Part shown: in pieces, positions 5,692-5,745 of the stretch | Numbering within the stretch: position 1 is the first letter of the stretch | How the letters are laid out: each line of letters opens with the position of its first letter | NCBI GenBank assembly: GCA_964399665.1 | Contig: CAYNSI010000140.1 | Location: 1 to 5,745 of the forward strand | DNA length: 5,745 bases | Source: Avisuccinivibrio_A sp964399665 | Lineage (GTDB): Bacteria > Pseudomonadota > Gammaproteobacteria > Enterobacterales > Succinivibrionaceae | Reading direction: 5' to 3' | Translations under genes and position numbers: made by a program | Notes under the pieces: generated by a model | Database searches by the model: none | What the model saw: the letters and a program-made list of their open reading frames with translations, nothing else | What the model was told of the DNA's origin: nothing

Positions 5692-5745
5692 TTACTCAAT
5701 AATTTCACCGACGACCCCGGCACCTACGGTGCGGCCGCCTTCGCG
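5692..5745 (-). CDS. tuf: Elongation factor Tu, C-terminal end (partial)
   Basis: The last 17 codons before the TAA at 5694-5692 read REGGRTVGAGVVGEIIE. REGGRTVGAGVV is the almost invariant end of bacterial EF-Tu domain III. EF-Tu delivers aminoacyl-tRNA to the ribosome in the cytoplasm. The rest of the gene lies beyond the right edge of the window. Its position before secE and nusG is that of tufB in E. coli. The 118-bp spacer to secE holds no tRNA gene that I can recognise, although a tRNA-Trp occurs there in some other bacteria. Confidence 0.97.
   Translation of the reverse strand, partial: REGGRTVGAGVVGEIIE

Overview
The window looks like chromosomal DNA of a gammaproteobacterium. The right part carries the end of tuf, then secE and nusG, all on the minus strand. 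The NusG core and the three-helix SecE read very much like the E. coli proteins. The TRAP carrier and pyruvate-type aldolase on the left would suit an anaerobic or microaerobic organic-acid user, possibly Succinivibrionaceae/Aeromonadales, but that lineage is a guess.

Layout: (1) positions 1-23, the first codons of a gene leaving the window on the minus strand, with a clear ribosome binding site. (2) 24-372, a divergent intergenic region with no credible gene and several short repeats that could be operators. (3) 373-4158, a plus-strand operon: an HpcH/HpaI-family class II aldolase, then a complete TRAP transporter in the order binding protein (dctP), large membrane subunit (dctM), small membrane subunit (dctQ). 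Gaps are 18-51 bp, and a strong stem-loop lies between dctP and dctM. (4) 4159-4342, a convergent intergenic region with a GC-rich stem-loop and an intrinsic terminator reading in the plus direction. (5) 4343-5572, nusG and secE on the minus strand, 12 bp apart. (6) 5573-5691, the tuf-secE spacer, with a probable tuf terminator and a candidate secE promoter. (7) 5692-5745, the last 17 codons of tuf.

How the genes work together: DctP would bind a carboxylated solute in the periplasm and DctQM would import it with Na+. The aldolase, encoded first in the operon, would cleave a 2-keto-3-deoxy acid made from that solute into pyruvate and an aldehyde. The exact substrate cannot be read from the sequence. 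tuf, secE and nusG are housekeeping genes for elongation factor Tu, the Sec translocon and transcription elongation.

I see no CRISPR array, insertion sequence, RNA gene or clearly new system. The points most worth a second look are the long, acidic, partly duplicated N-terminus of NusG, the basic N-terminal extension of SecE beside it, and the absence of the usual rplK neighbour after nusG, where the catabolic operon stands instead.
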